Assembly (NCBI RefSeq): GCF_034702125.1
Contig: NC_085860.1
Span: 52,408,393 to 52,472,392 of the forward strand
Reading direction: 5' to 3'
Source: Engraulis encrasicolus
Lineage: Eukaryota; Chordata; Actinopteri; Clupeiformes; Engraulidae
DNA length: 64,000 bases
The translations under genes and the position numbers were made by a program. The notes under the pieces are model-generated. The model had not been told where the DNA came from, made no database searches, and worked only from the letters and a program-made list of their open reading frames with translations. This document shows, piece after piece, positions 52,722 through 64,000 of this stretch; position 1 is the stretch's first letter; every line of letters begins with the position of its first letter.

Positions 52722-52750
52722 AATAAATAGATCAGGTTTGTCTTAATAAA
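52722..52750 (+). terminator. Polyadenylation signals of the RNF213-like gene
   Basis: AATAAA at 52722-52727 and again at 52745-52750, about 390 bases after the stop. Another AATAAA lies at 53768-53773. Which one is used cannot be told. Confidence 0.5.
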
Positions 52751-53282
52751 TACAGCAGGCTTGCTTACAATGGAGTACCATAAACAAACTTAAGCTTAAG
52801 GGAAGATTGTTTTTTTTTGTCTTCCTTCATTTCGTTTTTACCTTGATTGGTATTGACATAAGCAATCAAATCAGTTCCACGTATATAATGTGGGAAGATT
52901 GTTTTGAATGGGCTCAGGGACTTTGCTTGTCTTACTTTGTAACTTGCTTCCTATCGACTAAAGCAATCAAGTCCATCATACTGTGTGTGAAGAGATGATT
53001 ATTTTATTGGACTCAGGGTCTGGTGTTTTTTTTATTGTTTCTTTGTTTTTGTTTACTTAAAAGGGTTATAATCATAATTTTATGGAGTTTGTGGCACTTG
53101 AAAATATTAAAGATACAATGAATTCAATCATTCCATGTAGCAGTAATATGCACCATTTCAACAGTAGAACGCCATGATACTACGCCATACTATTCCTGGA
53201 AAAAGCTTTACTACCATCTTGTCATTGGAGTAAACTTGTTGATGTCACAAATACTATAGACCTTGGTGCTTCAGAAGGTATG

Positions 53283-53365
53283 AAAGAAAAGGGGGGCGCA
53301 CCTTGCATCAATTTTTGTCTTTTTTCTTTATTTTTTGTGCAAAAAGGTGCGCCCCCCTTTTCTTT
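53283..53365. repeat. Perfect 22-bp inverted repeat with 39-base loop
   Basis: The left arm 53283-53304 contains AAAAGGGGGGCGCACCTT. The right arm 53344-53365 is its exact complement. TTGCA/TGCAA can extend the pairing. No transposon ends or gene are evident. Confidence 0.85.
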
Positions 53366-53773
53366 GATTCTAAGTATTCATTTGGGACAGCACCCTTAAA
53401 AGTTATATTAACCCTGAGTGAAGCCTGCTACCTACTTGCTTCAGAAGGTATCCCATATTACCACCAGATATTTCAACAGGGACTTAATATAAACCACAGA
53501 CCCATATGCATCAGTACAATCATCAATCAATGTCATAAATCAATGATAACTGTGAAGGCTGTTTTGCCTTGTCCTGTGTTTGATCTGTTTTGATCTATTG
53601 ATAATCACTGCCTATTGCTTAAGCTGTATGTACTTCAAGTTTAATAGATAGCAAATCCTTACTGCTTGCACTGTTTAGCTCCATCATAACTCCAGACTTC
53701 ATCTTTTTTCATCATATGACCAAATTGTAACAGATAATTGCTTATGCACACCATGCAACACAATCTCAATAAA

Positions 53774-56037
53774 AACTATCTATGTGCCACAAAATGTCTT
53801 GAGATCTGCAGTCTCTTGGGATTGGTGTGGACTTTTGAGATGATCAGCTAAACCCAATCTGAGCACACTCCTATCATGCTCAGTCTGTGTCCAGTTGGTC
53901 AGCCAGTGAGTGCACTGAAAAAAACATTACAATGCCGCTTAAAACGTTAAAACTTGTGTTAACTCTCAACTTGAGTTTTATCTCATTTCAACTCATTACC
54001 TAAAGTTGAGTTGAAACACATTTTTCAGTTAGCAAATGGATTTTCATTTGTAAATATAACCAGCTTTAAATGTTTCATAGTATGTGAATTGACAAATTAT
54101 CCTGTTATTAAAAGTCCATTTGTTTTGTCCCTTTTTGGTGGTGACTGACAACCTCTTTGACGCTTGTGAATGTGTGACCCAAATCCAGAAATCCAGACAT
54201 CCAAGACAGACAAGTTTTGGAGTTGAATGATGTTTCTTTTTACTTTGTAAACGGTTTCAAAATTACAAATGAAATTAGGCTCCTTTAGCCATTGAAAATA
54301 AAATAAAAGACAGACTGGGTATTTCTTAAATGATTATCAAATTGCGCAGGTGAGTCACATCAAACGCCAAGCCAAGGTCAAAGACTCTGCGCTCCCAGTC
54401 AGCCACACCTCCACAGGTAGTCTCCCTAATTTATAGCATCTTTCGCCTGTAGGGGGCATAGTCTCACAAGTACAAAAAATAGCAAACATTAAGAAATTGC
54501 AAAATTCATTGAACTTAGGGAATGGCTCCTACAGTATGGGATATGCCAGATATGTGGAGCGTATAAAAGATGGAAGCAGTGAGGGTGGATTGGACTGATT
54601 AACTGAACAGCTGATAATCTCAGCCTAATCGCACAGCACACTGAACTGACTAGGTGTGTGAAATGTGCAATAGTAATGTAAACTTGACTGGCATGTCTCT
54701 GCTATGAAATGCCAATCTGAATGTAGCCACGCATGGTCATGGCCGTAACTACCATTGCGGACACAGAGGTCATGTCCTCTGTATTTTGTTAAATAATGTA
54801 AAATTTATCTCTGATGAAAATCGATATATGATCAACAATGATAAATCCAGTTTGTATTCGCCACCCCCGTTTATCCTCAGGCCAGTGATTGATGAAAACA
54901 AACTTAAGAGTTTGCCTGAAGTCGTGTTTGAAGCGTTCTATAACCTTGGTATTTGAAAATGTCTGGTTAAGGCCCTGTGTATGGATAGTGAGTCTAACTC
55001 TTGTGTCTGTGTTGAGCCTGTCGAATGTGTGGCTTGGCATAGGAGCTGGGTCATTGGAGGATGGTCTCATCCCAATGTGCATGTACTTATGGTGAGTCAG
55101 TACGTAAATGCTCTATCTCAGCGGTGGCGAATGTTTTCTGCTTTAATGATCTATGTTGTGACCAGCAATAATATGATGAATTGTGAGTGAGCCAGTGGTG
55201 CAATGTTTATTTGTGCGCGACGTCACATCCTTTGTGTGCCAGCCTGATGCATCATCATCATCATGTATTTGATTAGCATATTCATGACAACTGTGTTGGC
55301 CTAAAACAACCGCTTCTGCCTCAAGTCAGACAACAAAATCTGCAGGCAAAGCTCCCCAAATGAAAGCCTCATTCCCCAACAAGAGCAATAGCTAAGATAA
55401 ATCATTACAATTGCTACTAAGTAATTATCAGGTTGAGAGCCAGCACTATTTTCGGAATGTTGCCGTTACGTACGCAGCCTACTTACGAAGGAAGCCAGCA
55501 TTCTAAAAAATTATTTGACATTTTTTGTAGAGCCACAGCTTATTACTGTATGTGATTGGGCCTCTGAAACATGCAATGGCTCGTTTGAAAAGTGAGGCTT
55601 TAACATCTTCGTGGGTGAAAACCGTGCATCTCTAAGTGCCTCCATAGATCCAGGCAGCCGCAGCTCACGTGGTTGGCTGCCAGTGTCTTGCCCCTTTTCA
55701 CAACACCGTGTTTATAAACAAGACAAAAAAACATATATTGCTTTTGTGAAACATGCTCTGTTGCAGAATAGGTACATTCGATTTTGTGCATCGTATGCAT
55801 GCGCATGCACACAGCAATGCATTCTGGATGAAAATGTTGCATGATGTTTAGAAATCTTGTCAGACTTCAAGGTGCACCGTGTAATATTTGCTTCTCTGTC
55901 TTATGCTTCTCTCAGAGTGGTGGGCAAATGTGAAAGCAACCGACAGCATCAGTTGAAACTAATGTGCGGGAAATTAACGCAGATTTGACAAACAACCTGT
56001 AGCCTACGTTGGGGATGCTGCCATCCATCATCCATTG
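53774..56037. other. Intergenic stretch with repeat fragments only
   Basis: A small candidate element, ACTGAAAAAAACATT to ACACATTTTTCAGT, lies at about 53916-54029. The frame at 54789-55082 (-) has 97 codons with no domain I know. Nothing else is recognised. Confidence 0.45.
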
Positions 56038-56645
56038 AAGTATCATGTTTGCGCAGGAGAGCGGTGCTTTTTACAAGCGGTGCCTATTTTACAATTATCC
56101 CTCACACAACAATGCAACAACACGAAGAAGCCTAATGGCTAGGACAAGAGATTGTTTTGTTCTCATAATATCACTAAGAGTTTTACCCTTGGCACGAAAT
56201 GAATGCTTATCGGACGTCTAAATTAGACTAATGTCAGCGTGGTGCTGATAGACAGCGCACCATTTCAAACTCGTCAATCTGTTCACGTTCGGTTTAAATC
56301 CGACAGAAAACTTGGATGCAGAAAATGAACAGCGATTTGACGAGACAGCTGCAGGTTAGATATTGCCGGCCCATCACTAAAGCATTTTGGATGATCTGCG
56401 CATTGCACAGCCTATGGTTACCTGACTGACACCGACTACCAATAAGCTCTGTGAGTGCAATGGAATTGCGTCGCGGACCCAGGCGGCAATACTAACCACA
56501 CGGGGTAGGCGCAAAGAAAGGAAAATGAAAACGTTGAGTAGGCCTAAGCTATCTGCGCAATTTTAATTGTTAGTGAAAATTATATTGGATTGGGGGGGGG
56601 GTTATAATCTTTCATAGGGCCCAAAATTCCTGGCGGTGCCCCTGA
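56038..56645. mobile_element. Truncated copy of the hAT transposon
   Basis: It matches the right part of the element at 39157-42149, for example CATGTTTGCGCAGGAGAGC, GGCACGAAAT, ATGCTTATCGGACGTCTAAA and the end AGGGCCCAAAATTCCTGGCG. Identity is high but with several small gaps. The left end is missing, so no duplication can be tested. Confidence 0.85.
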
Positions 56646-56969
56646 CTGAGATTACGACATTATGAAATGTACTTATTTCCAATACCAACATACCAACACG
56701 GTGAGGTAGGATACATTATGAAGACAGCAGGGAGTGTGCGCCTCAGGCCACTGACAACACAGAGAGCTATAAACTTGCCAGACATCAACTGTAGACATGT
56801 GGCGGGCTGTGCCATTTATCAATGCTATCAAGTCTCACTCTTTGAGCATGTGAGACACGCATCTGAACGACTTAACACTCTCACAGACCACACGTGGTAT
56901 TTCACACTGTAGTTACAGTATGATAACTTCTCCAATCGGCACACATTAATTCCTTCTACCTATCCACAG

Positions 56970-57626
56970 ATGCGTCAGCAATCGGAAACAGCGATTCTGT
57001 GTCCAGACCAGTTACCACGCTATTCAGCCAATCAGAAAATAGATTGTTCTGTTGCCGGGCAGATCAGAGCAGTGGATCAGAGTTTCATCCAACAGCGTGT
57101 GCAGCAGAGAGTGAACTGGAAAATGTACGTATCACGAGTAGGCGAACTGGAGACGCTGGGGCCAGGACCATCAGGTGATAATATAGGTCTCTAATATAGG
57201 TTAATATAAGTCTCGTATTAGTTAGGCTACTAGTTTTACTCCTATATTTCCAGCCCACTATGTAGACAGGGGCGTTAAAAGAGAGCAAAATGGTTAATAA
57301 CACTGTTGCTAGCTGGGACTGTGTGTTTCTCAGTCGATCCTTATTCATTCTTCCCTCTCAAAAATCTGGCAATTTCCTAAAATCCTAGAACTACATCTCT
57401 TTATTTAATGATTAGACCACATAAGGTGCAGTGCATCCTCAGGTTTTCCATCTGTGCTTTTATGTACCGTACATCGCTTTCTCTGATGCAATGAATGCAT
57501 TGTTTTGCTCACAAAACATGATTGAAACTATGCGTGACTTGCTTATTATAACATTTGTTTTTGTTTACAGGCAAGTGTAGGCGATGGGCCAAGAATCATA
57601 TCTCGTCAGTTCCAAATTTCAACTGA
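56970..57626 (+). CDS. Unrecognised candidate, two spliced segments
   Basis: A segment after the acceptor-like TATCCACAG opens with ATG at 56970 and runs to 57174. A GT donor there can join, in frame, to 57571-57626 after TTTGTTTACAG, ending in TGA. The product would be about 87 residues, ending KCRRWAKNHISSVPNFN. The two good splice motifs and kept frame are the only support. There is no signal peptide, no known domain and no homologue I recognise. It may be the end of a longer gene or chance. Confidence 0.2.
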
Positions 57627-59396
57627 TTTGATGTGACCCGGTTGTCTTTCTTTTTTTCTGAAGAAAATGTTGATTTTATTACAATATTCTAAGAATGCAA
57701 ATTCCTCAATTCATGTTTTTTTTAACTGAAATGCCAAAAGTGTAAATATAAACAAATGAATGATTGGAATAGTTCAAAATGTGGGCAATGCATCTACAAG
57801 CCATGAAGGTTAAACATTATTGATGGAATTATGGAAATAACTCAACTTTTTCTTGATATTCTAATTATATGGCCAGGAACTGTATCTGGCCATGGTAAAT
57901 GTGAGCAGCACAGCCAGAACGATCAATATATTTGGAGTGGAGAAACCGATACTGTACTGTATATCAAGATGGTGAACATGTGATTTACCAAACCTGACAC
58001 CAATTATATTCACCAATTGGTTTCCTTTATTCAGCACTTTTCTCCGTATGACTGCCGAATAACTGTGATGCACTGTGATAATGTGCATCTATTCTACAGC
58101 ATAGTCATTTACCTATTTTTGTTTCACTGTAATATTGTTTTTTTGTCTTCATGAGGTTTAATATTCATCACATTGAATAATGTATAAAATGATATATTGA
58201 ATGATGTATAAAAGCCCAACTGTTACACAAATGCGGTTGACCTAGAACTTGAATGATTGCAGTGTTTGCTGTCTAGACAGTCTCCAGTAGAAGTATGTCA
58301 TAGATAATTATTGACTAAAAGACAGTGGGGCATGCCTGTCATTGCTGTTTAGATTGTCTGCATAAAAATGTATGGGGCGCATAGCACCATGAGAAAAACA
58401 TCGGGCCACTCAAAATACTATAATATATTTGCATAGGCCTATCTGGGAATGTAATTGAATAATTATGATGAATTACTTTGGCTTATGAGAAGCTAAGTAA
58501 ACTCAAAAACTATACCAATGCAACACCTCAGTCAGTACCATCAAAATGCAAAATGCAAGTAGCAACTCACAGATCAGAAATCACAGAAATTGCTGGAGCT
58601 GTTTAGCAGTCCTGGTCGTTACATTTGACCTATTTTTCCTTTTGTACTTCAGCTCTAGGAAGTACAGTATACTACACTGGAGACAACATTTCACCAAAGA
58701 GAGCCTACAGATCCTATCCAACGACTTCACATGAAAAAGTTTGCTTTTTGGGGAAAATACTATTATGCGATTGAGATAAATCAGTTACAAAGTCTCTAAT
58801 TAAACTTAATTTTTCATTAAAAAAAGAAAAGTGCCACAACAAATTGTAATTCAACATAATAATTAAAGAGGATAAGATCACATTTCCTGTAATCTCACAA
58901 GATAATCTCTTAAATCATCTGGCCTGAGTGGAAGGCAGTTTTCTCTATATGTAATTTGAGTGAAGAATAGGTGTGTAACATAAATTGACCACTTGAAAAG
59001 GGCGAGAATGTCTTGTTAAAATGCAACCGGTTTAATCATAATCTGGAGATGTGGTACATACTAAGGCTGTGCGAATGCATATCATACACACTAAACACAC
59101 ACACACACTAATCACACACTAATCTACTAATACATTCATTTTATAGAAGGATGACTGGTGGCAATTGATAAAAAAACTGCATTGCATTGAAAAATGAAAA
59201 ATTAAAATGAAAAATGCATTCATGTCATGTGAAATCTTCAATTCTTCACAGATTTTCGGTGACATTGAAGGAGGCGTCATATGTTGTCATAGCCCCTATG
59301 GTTAAGAAGGAAATAAAAATAAAATAAATATTATCTTGTCAGTTCTATTATTAATAATAATTAACTTTTACAGCCACAAGGGTCTGTGACACAAGT
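57627..59396. other. Intergenic stretch between convergent genes
   Basis: AT-rich DNA with short frames (58546-58734 +, 57861-58088 -), neither with a family motif. It should include the 3' UTR of the Ig-type gene on the - strand next to 59396. Confidence 0.4.
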
Positions 59397-60178
59397 TCAC
59401 TTACAGTACTCGTCATTCACCACATATTCCTGGCCTCTATTCATCTTCCGCAGTATACACACTGCGATGGGAACCAGCAATAGCATCAGTCCAAGTATTG
59501 CTCCACAGTAGAAGACAATAGGGTGTGCAGAGGTGACAGAGGTGTGTATCCATTCCATCCAAGTCAGCTCTAAGAGAAAAAAAAACATTAGGCCTATATA
59601 AACTGAAATTAAACGAGTAAAATAATAAAAGTGGATAGACGCAAATCAATGTCTAATTTCAACCTACATGTACACTCAGATGACATGTATGAAATTTAAG
59701 CATGCACTCGGTGCAACATGTATGAAATTTAAGCATGCACTCAGTGCAACATGTATGAGCTTCAATGTCATTGTACGTACTATAAGGCATACGGTATATG
59801 CTAGAAATCTTTAAAGTATTCTATCCTGCTTTCTATTAATATGTATTGTTCTACCTCGTACAGACATGCTAAGTTCATCTGTTCTTGTTGAGGTGAAGAG
59901 ACGACCTGTCAAAGTAACCTCATAGAGGCAGCTGTAGTTTGCCTCGTGGGTGAAGTCAGCCGCAGGAAAGAAGAAAGAGGCCGAGTTATTGACAGCCAGC
60001 TCAGTCCGGATCTCATCAGAGCCATCAGAGACGAGGTGGAAAGAGCCTCCTGGGTACTGTGACTGGATGGAGCAGACGATGGAGAAGCTTTGATCCCGGG
60101 GGGCCTCTGGGCCATGTCTACCCCATGGAAGCTCTCCATCTGGGCCACTGACAGAGATGGCGGGCTGTGGCAGGGGCA
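59397..60178 (-). CDS. Immunoglobulin-superfamily membrane receptor, last two coding exons
   Basis: The - strand exon 60178-59855 (324 bp, phase 1 at both ends, as for Ig-domain exons) encodes one Ig-like domain. It starts PLPQPAISVSGPDGELPWG, with Cys in FSIVCSIQSQYPGGSFHLVS, Cys in ANYSCLYEVTLTGR, and ends TDELSMSVR. The acceptor is CCTCCAG and the donor GTAGAA. The next exon, 59569-59397 (acceptor TCTTAG), encodes LTWMEW, a transmembrane segment (about IVFYCGAILGLMLLLVPIAV) and a short basic tail with two tyrosines (YVVNDEYCK), ending in TGA. Similar domains occur in fish multi-Ig and scavenger-receptor-like leukocyte proteins. The tail has no complete ITIM or ITAM. Upstream exons lie beyond the window. 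Confidence 0.82.
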
Positions 60179-60231
60179 CTGGAGGATGAGAAAAATCTCG
60201 GATTTTTAAAGGATCACTAGGTAGGATTTTC

Positions 60232-60259
60232 TAATTAATTAATTAATTAATTAATTAAT
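60232..60259. repeat. TAAT tetranucleotide repeat
   Basis: (AATT/TAAT)n of about 28 bp in the intron upstream of the Ig-domain exon (in gene orientation). Confidence 0.9.
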
Positions 60260-60911
60260 TTTTGTGGTCTCAAAAAGACAGACAAGCATGCAGGCGGACA
60301 CCACAAAAATGGCAGATAATATACAGACATGTAGATCAGTGTTTCTTAACTGGTGGGTTGGGACTCAAAAGTGGGTCACTGAGAGGTCCTGGGTGGGTGA
60401 TGTGAGCAGTGATGTAAAAAATGTATTTATTCAGCCATTCTTTGTCAGTCACAAAATTGAAAAAAGATGTAGTATTGAATTGACTGTGGTGTGTGTGTGC
60501 GGTATTGACTGTGGTGTCGAAGAAAGACTGATACATGGCTAATACTTCTTTCCCCTAGTTGATAGACATATTTTATATTTTGTAACTATACCGTACAGTG
60601 CAAATGCTGATGCATCTATCTAATAATTCAAGAAAGTTCTACTGTATCTGTGTCTCTGTGACCTGCGTAACTCCCGCAGAACTGCACCAAAACATTTCAA
60701 ACTTGGAGGGTGGCTTGGCAGTGGTACAACGGATTGCAGTGCAAAGTTTCACGCCGTTTGGACATAAAATAGTGAAGATATGAACATTGTCATGGAATCA
60801 GCAGTGCACCCAACATTGAATCCCCTGACAGAAATCTTACCTCTTTTTCGCGACGTCACAATGTTAAAGACAGCAGTTTTGTTTAAACCAGAACGAAACT
60901 AGACAGGGTGT

Positions 60912-62336
60912 CAGGGCCGGTTTTAAGCATAGGCCGGCTAGGCGGTCGCCTAGGGCGCAATGTGAAGAAGGAGCGCCGAAATGGCGCTCTCCGATGCGTA
61001 ATTTTGCGATATGTAGATTTTTTATGAAGTCGCAATCAACAAAGCGTGGCGAAAGCGCTCCTCACGGCAAAACGCCCCTCAGCCAATAGTAATATCGCTT
61101 TCAACTGTCTCTGGGAAGTCTGTGAACCAATAAACAGACAGTTCTGAGAAAGGGGGCGGGACGAGTGACAGCGTGCGATCTATTTTGAATTTGGAGACTC
61201 ACTCGAGACAGAGAGGGCAAGCGCAAACAGGAGTGCTGCTCTGCTGGGTGGAGAATTGTTATGTTATCATTAAACCACTCATTGCATGATGCAGGAGTTG
61301 CAGAGGGTGTTTTGGAACTATGTGATTTAATCAGCAACCGTTTGTGATTATGGAAAGCCTAATAGTTATGAGGCTACTGTTTGGAATTAGAGGGAAAAAG
61401 AGCTTTGTTTTTGATCTGAGAAATCGCTAGTTAGCATGCTAACATTAGCCAAGTATGCCAAGCAATGAAATCCAAGCAATGTAAAATAAGACTGGTGCAA
61501 TGTTTAAAACAATTTTAGCTGCCATATGTCCTTCCATCCACTTGAATGAATTACCTGCTTGTTGTAATCTTAAAAAAAAACATTGTTTCCAGACCAGAAT
61601 GACATACATGAATCATGTAACACAGAACCATGCACAGCATGTTATCATGCTGAGTGATGTAGTATTGCAGACAAGTGAGGCTATTTACTATATTTTGTAT
61701 ATTATTCTCCCTTTCTCTCACCCTGTCCCTCCAGTTCAAGCACATAGATAGCCCCCTTCTCATTCTCCTACTCACAAATGCAGCACTATTTCAAGTCCAG
61801 AAATGAAATTGGTTCGGATTGGAATCATAGACAGCACAAATGTGTAGCTTATTAAAATTGTTATGCTGACATGCCTTGTGATGCTGTAGGTAGGCCTAGT
61901 GTAGATAGGCTATCAATGCAGACCTCCTTGGTAGGCCTATTGTCTACACATGCATTTTACATGCAAATGTACTGTATCACTCTCCTGGCATTTCAATTCC
62001 ATATTACAATTCAAACACATTGATAACCTCCCTCTCATCTGGGGTTGGCCGTTGGGGCACCACCACCATCACATCCAACACACCACACAGTGAAGCTACT
62101 TTCATGCGACTCAATCTGATGTGTTGGTCGCCTGTCAAAAAGAACCAGAAATCCATTTGATGCAAAACAATTATTGTTCTTGATGCTATTTAGTTAAGCT
62201 TACTACCATTATTACTCTTTTGTTATGTAAGGTATAAAAAAGAGGCTTTTTTTTCTTTCAAAGGTATGGGGGGGGGGGGGGGGGTGTGCAGAACTCAAAC
62301 TCGCCTAGGGCACCAAATAAGCCAGAACCGGCCCTG
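60912..62336. mobile_element. hAT-type element, 1425 bp, perfect 8-bp duplication
   Basis: It starts CAGGGCCGGTTTTAAGCATA and ends with the complement of CAGGGCCGGTTCTGGC. CAGGGTGT lies at 60904-60911 and 62337-62344. Both ends hold CGCCTAGGGC words. It contains a 17-base G run near 62268. No transposase frame is left. It lies in the expected upstream region of the Ig-type gene. Confidence 0.9.
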
Positions 62337-62390
62337 CAGGGTGTGATGACGTCACGTCCCAGCGAGTATAAAAGGTCCTGCTGCACCGGC

Positions 62391-62403
62391 TATCTATCTA
62401 TCG

Positions 62404-62490
<87 letters not shown>
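62391..62490. repeat. CTAT tetranucleotide repeat
   Basis: About 25 units of (CTAT)n with one CGAT interruption near the start. Confidence 0.97.
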
Positions 62491-62491
<1 letters not shown>

Positions 62492-62533
62492 GCTTACATG
62501 AAAAAAATACAGTTATTCTACTTATGCAACATG

Positions 62534-63182
62534 CAGCCTGATCTCCAAAAATTCTGTGCTCCTGGACACGGATGTTAAGGACACGAAATCCGTGTCCAGG
62601 AGCACGGATTTTGCCAAAATTCCGTGCTCCTGGACACGGAATTGTTTTCCGTGCTCCTGGACACGGAATTGTTTTCCGTGATGGGCACACGGAAGTGCTT
62701 TCTATAGGCTATTACCACAGCACTGTGTTAACTCTATCATTAGAACCAAATGCTAATCCTAAACAAAATAATGCTATAGCAATTTAAATTGTGCCCTGAC
62801 CAAAACATTCCCTAACCTTAACCTGTCATTAAAGACATATTTTTGAGAAATACCTTTTCCAGTTGGTTGCTAGGCTATCAAACTCATATAATGAATGAAA
62901 GAAAACTAGCTGTGCCCAGACCAAAACAATCCCTAACCCAAACCTGTCAGTAAGAAATGTTTTTTTTTTAGACAAAATATTTGAAATTAGAAAAATCCTG
63001 AGAAAACACAAGACTGTGGAAATAGCCTATAGAAAGCACTTCAAACAATTCTGTGTCCAGGAGCACGGAAAACAATTCCGTGTCCAGGAGCACGGAATTT
63101 TGGCAAAATCCGTGCTCCTGGACACGGATTTTGTGTCCTTAACATCTGTGTCCAGGAGCACGGAATTTTTGGAGATCATGTT
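62534..63182. mobile_element. Foldback element of self-complementary iterons
   Basis: Arms of about 170 bp (62539-62700 and 63035-63178) are inverted copies starting TGATCTCCAAAAATTC. Each arm repeats the iteron CCGTGCTCCTGGACACGG, itself a dyad (CCGTG and CACGG around CTCCTGGA). GCAACATG lies at 62526-62533 and 63183-63190, a likely 8-bp duplication. The middle (about 62720-63010) holds a direct repeat around CCAAAACATTCCCTAACC. There is no gene. Confidence 0.8.
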
Positions 63183-63190
63183 GCAACATG

Positions 63191-64000
63191 TCTTCATGTC
63201 TTTTAAGGAGCACATTAGGACAGCGCAGGTAAGCCCCCAGTTTTTACATAGGCCTAAATTACAAAGCACAACCAGGGCAAATAGACCCAACGGGCTCTGC
63301 ACTAGTATTAACTGATTTGCAGTACAATTATTTTAAGAAAAAAAAATTTGAAGAAAAAAAAAGTTTGATCACTATCCTATCATACAGTCTGACCAAAAAG
63401 ATCTGTTATTTTTGCACGATGGAATTTTTAAAGCAAAACAACATAAATATTAGAAGTGTAGTCCTATAACAAAATCTCGAAAAGAACTGTGTAAGGCTGG
63501 ACAGTGGACAAATAAGACATGTAGCATTTGCACACATCTGAGCCATTCTCTACTCTCTGTAATGGGAGACCCAATCACCCAGAACACTTTCAATTATTTT
63601 CCTATCCCCAGTCAGCTGGATTGTCTAACTAGTATCATCAAATGCATGGAGACATTTTTTGTTTTACTTATTTGAAGATTCTGATGGGACAACACAATTT
63701 TGTGTCACAACGTAATGACTGATGAAAAGACCAGACTCCCGTTAAGATCCACTGATGTAGATTACCATATACCCTGTGTACCTTAAGGATCTATCTGGAG
63801 TTGGAGCAAATTTAACACATTTATTATAAATTTAGCATGGTTGGGGTGAAAAACAGCCACTTAAGAGCAGAATTACAGCAAAAGGATATGTTTTGAGAGA
63901 GTTTGATAATACCACGTTAGCCTCGTTAGCCACGGCAGCTATGCATATGATTGATTAGGGGCATGATAGATTGGCAGTTACACCGCATTTCAAAAACACA
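63191..64000. other. Gene-less stretch, nothing recognised
   Basis: AT-rich sequence with no frame, repeat end or exon I can support. Any further exons of the Ig-type gene must lie beyond 64000 or be too short to recognise. Confidence 0.5.

Noticed and set aside
60180..64000. Further Ig-domain exons on the - strand
   Set aside because: None of the frames has the paired cysteines and flanking phase-1 splice sites.

Overview
This is a window of a eukaryotic nuclear genome, almost certainly from a ray-finned (teleost) fish. The reasons are exon-intron genes with GT-AG introns, an L2-type LINE ending in AATGT repeats, an L1/Tx1-type LINE, tRNA-derived SINEs sharing a fish-type 3' tail, many hAT, Tc1/mariner and TTAA-site DNA transposon relics, and very long CA/GT microsatellites. 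The species cannot be named from the sequence. There are no bacterial operons, CRISPR arrays or rRNA genes.

Layout. 1-6421: intergenic DNA with two short inverted-repeat elements and a SINE split into three pieces by two long foldback elements. 6431-17875: one L1/Tx1-type LINE (ORF1, ORF2) carrying an L2 LINE, two hAT-type MITEs, a Tc1/mariner-like MITE and a TTAA-site element that itself holds a Tc1/mariner-like foldback, so nesting reaches three levels. 17876-18560: short repeats and a very G-rich tract. 18713-30250: a composite repeat in tandem. Each copy has an array of about 135-bp units with a tRNA-like segment, then a shared about 0.7-kb flank. The first copy is split by a 7.45-kb element. 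30251-38054: repeats, microsatellites and local duplications, with no exon recognised.

38055-52337 (+): the last ten coding exons of an RNF213-like giant AAA+/RING E3 ubiquitin ligase. The exons chain in frame into 489 residues ending in TGA. Introns hold a 3-kb hAT element with two nested MITEs, a 1.4-kb Tc1/mariner-like MITE, a 2-kb TTAA-flanked element with 280-bp inverted repeats and a broken THAP-domain reading frame (Kolobok-like), and pure GT tracts close to two splice acceptors. 52338-59396: 3' UTR and intergenic DNA with a truncated hAT copy and one weak two-exon candidate. 59397-60178 (-): the last two coding exons of an immunoglobulin-superfamily membrane receptor (one Ig domain, then a transmembrane segment and short tail), lying tail to tail with the RNF213-like gene. 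60180-64000: a hAT element, a tetranucleotide repeat and a foldback element built from self-complementary iterons.

The two genes share no pathway visible in the sequence. Both belong to families linked to immunity (RNF213 in cell-autonomous defence, Ig receptors on leukocytes), but that is family knowledge. I found no convincing new biological system. The most unusual content is the layered transposon record, with many target-site duplications still readable, and the tandem composite repeat with its tRNA-like array.
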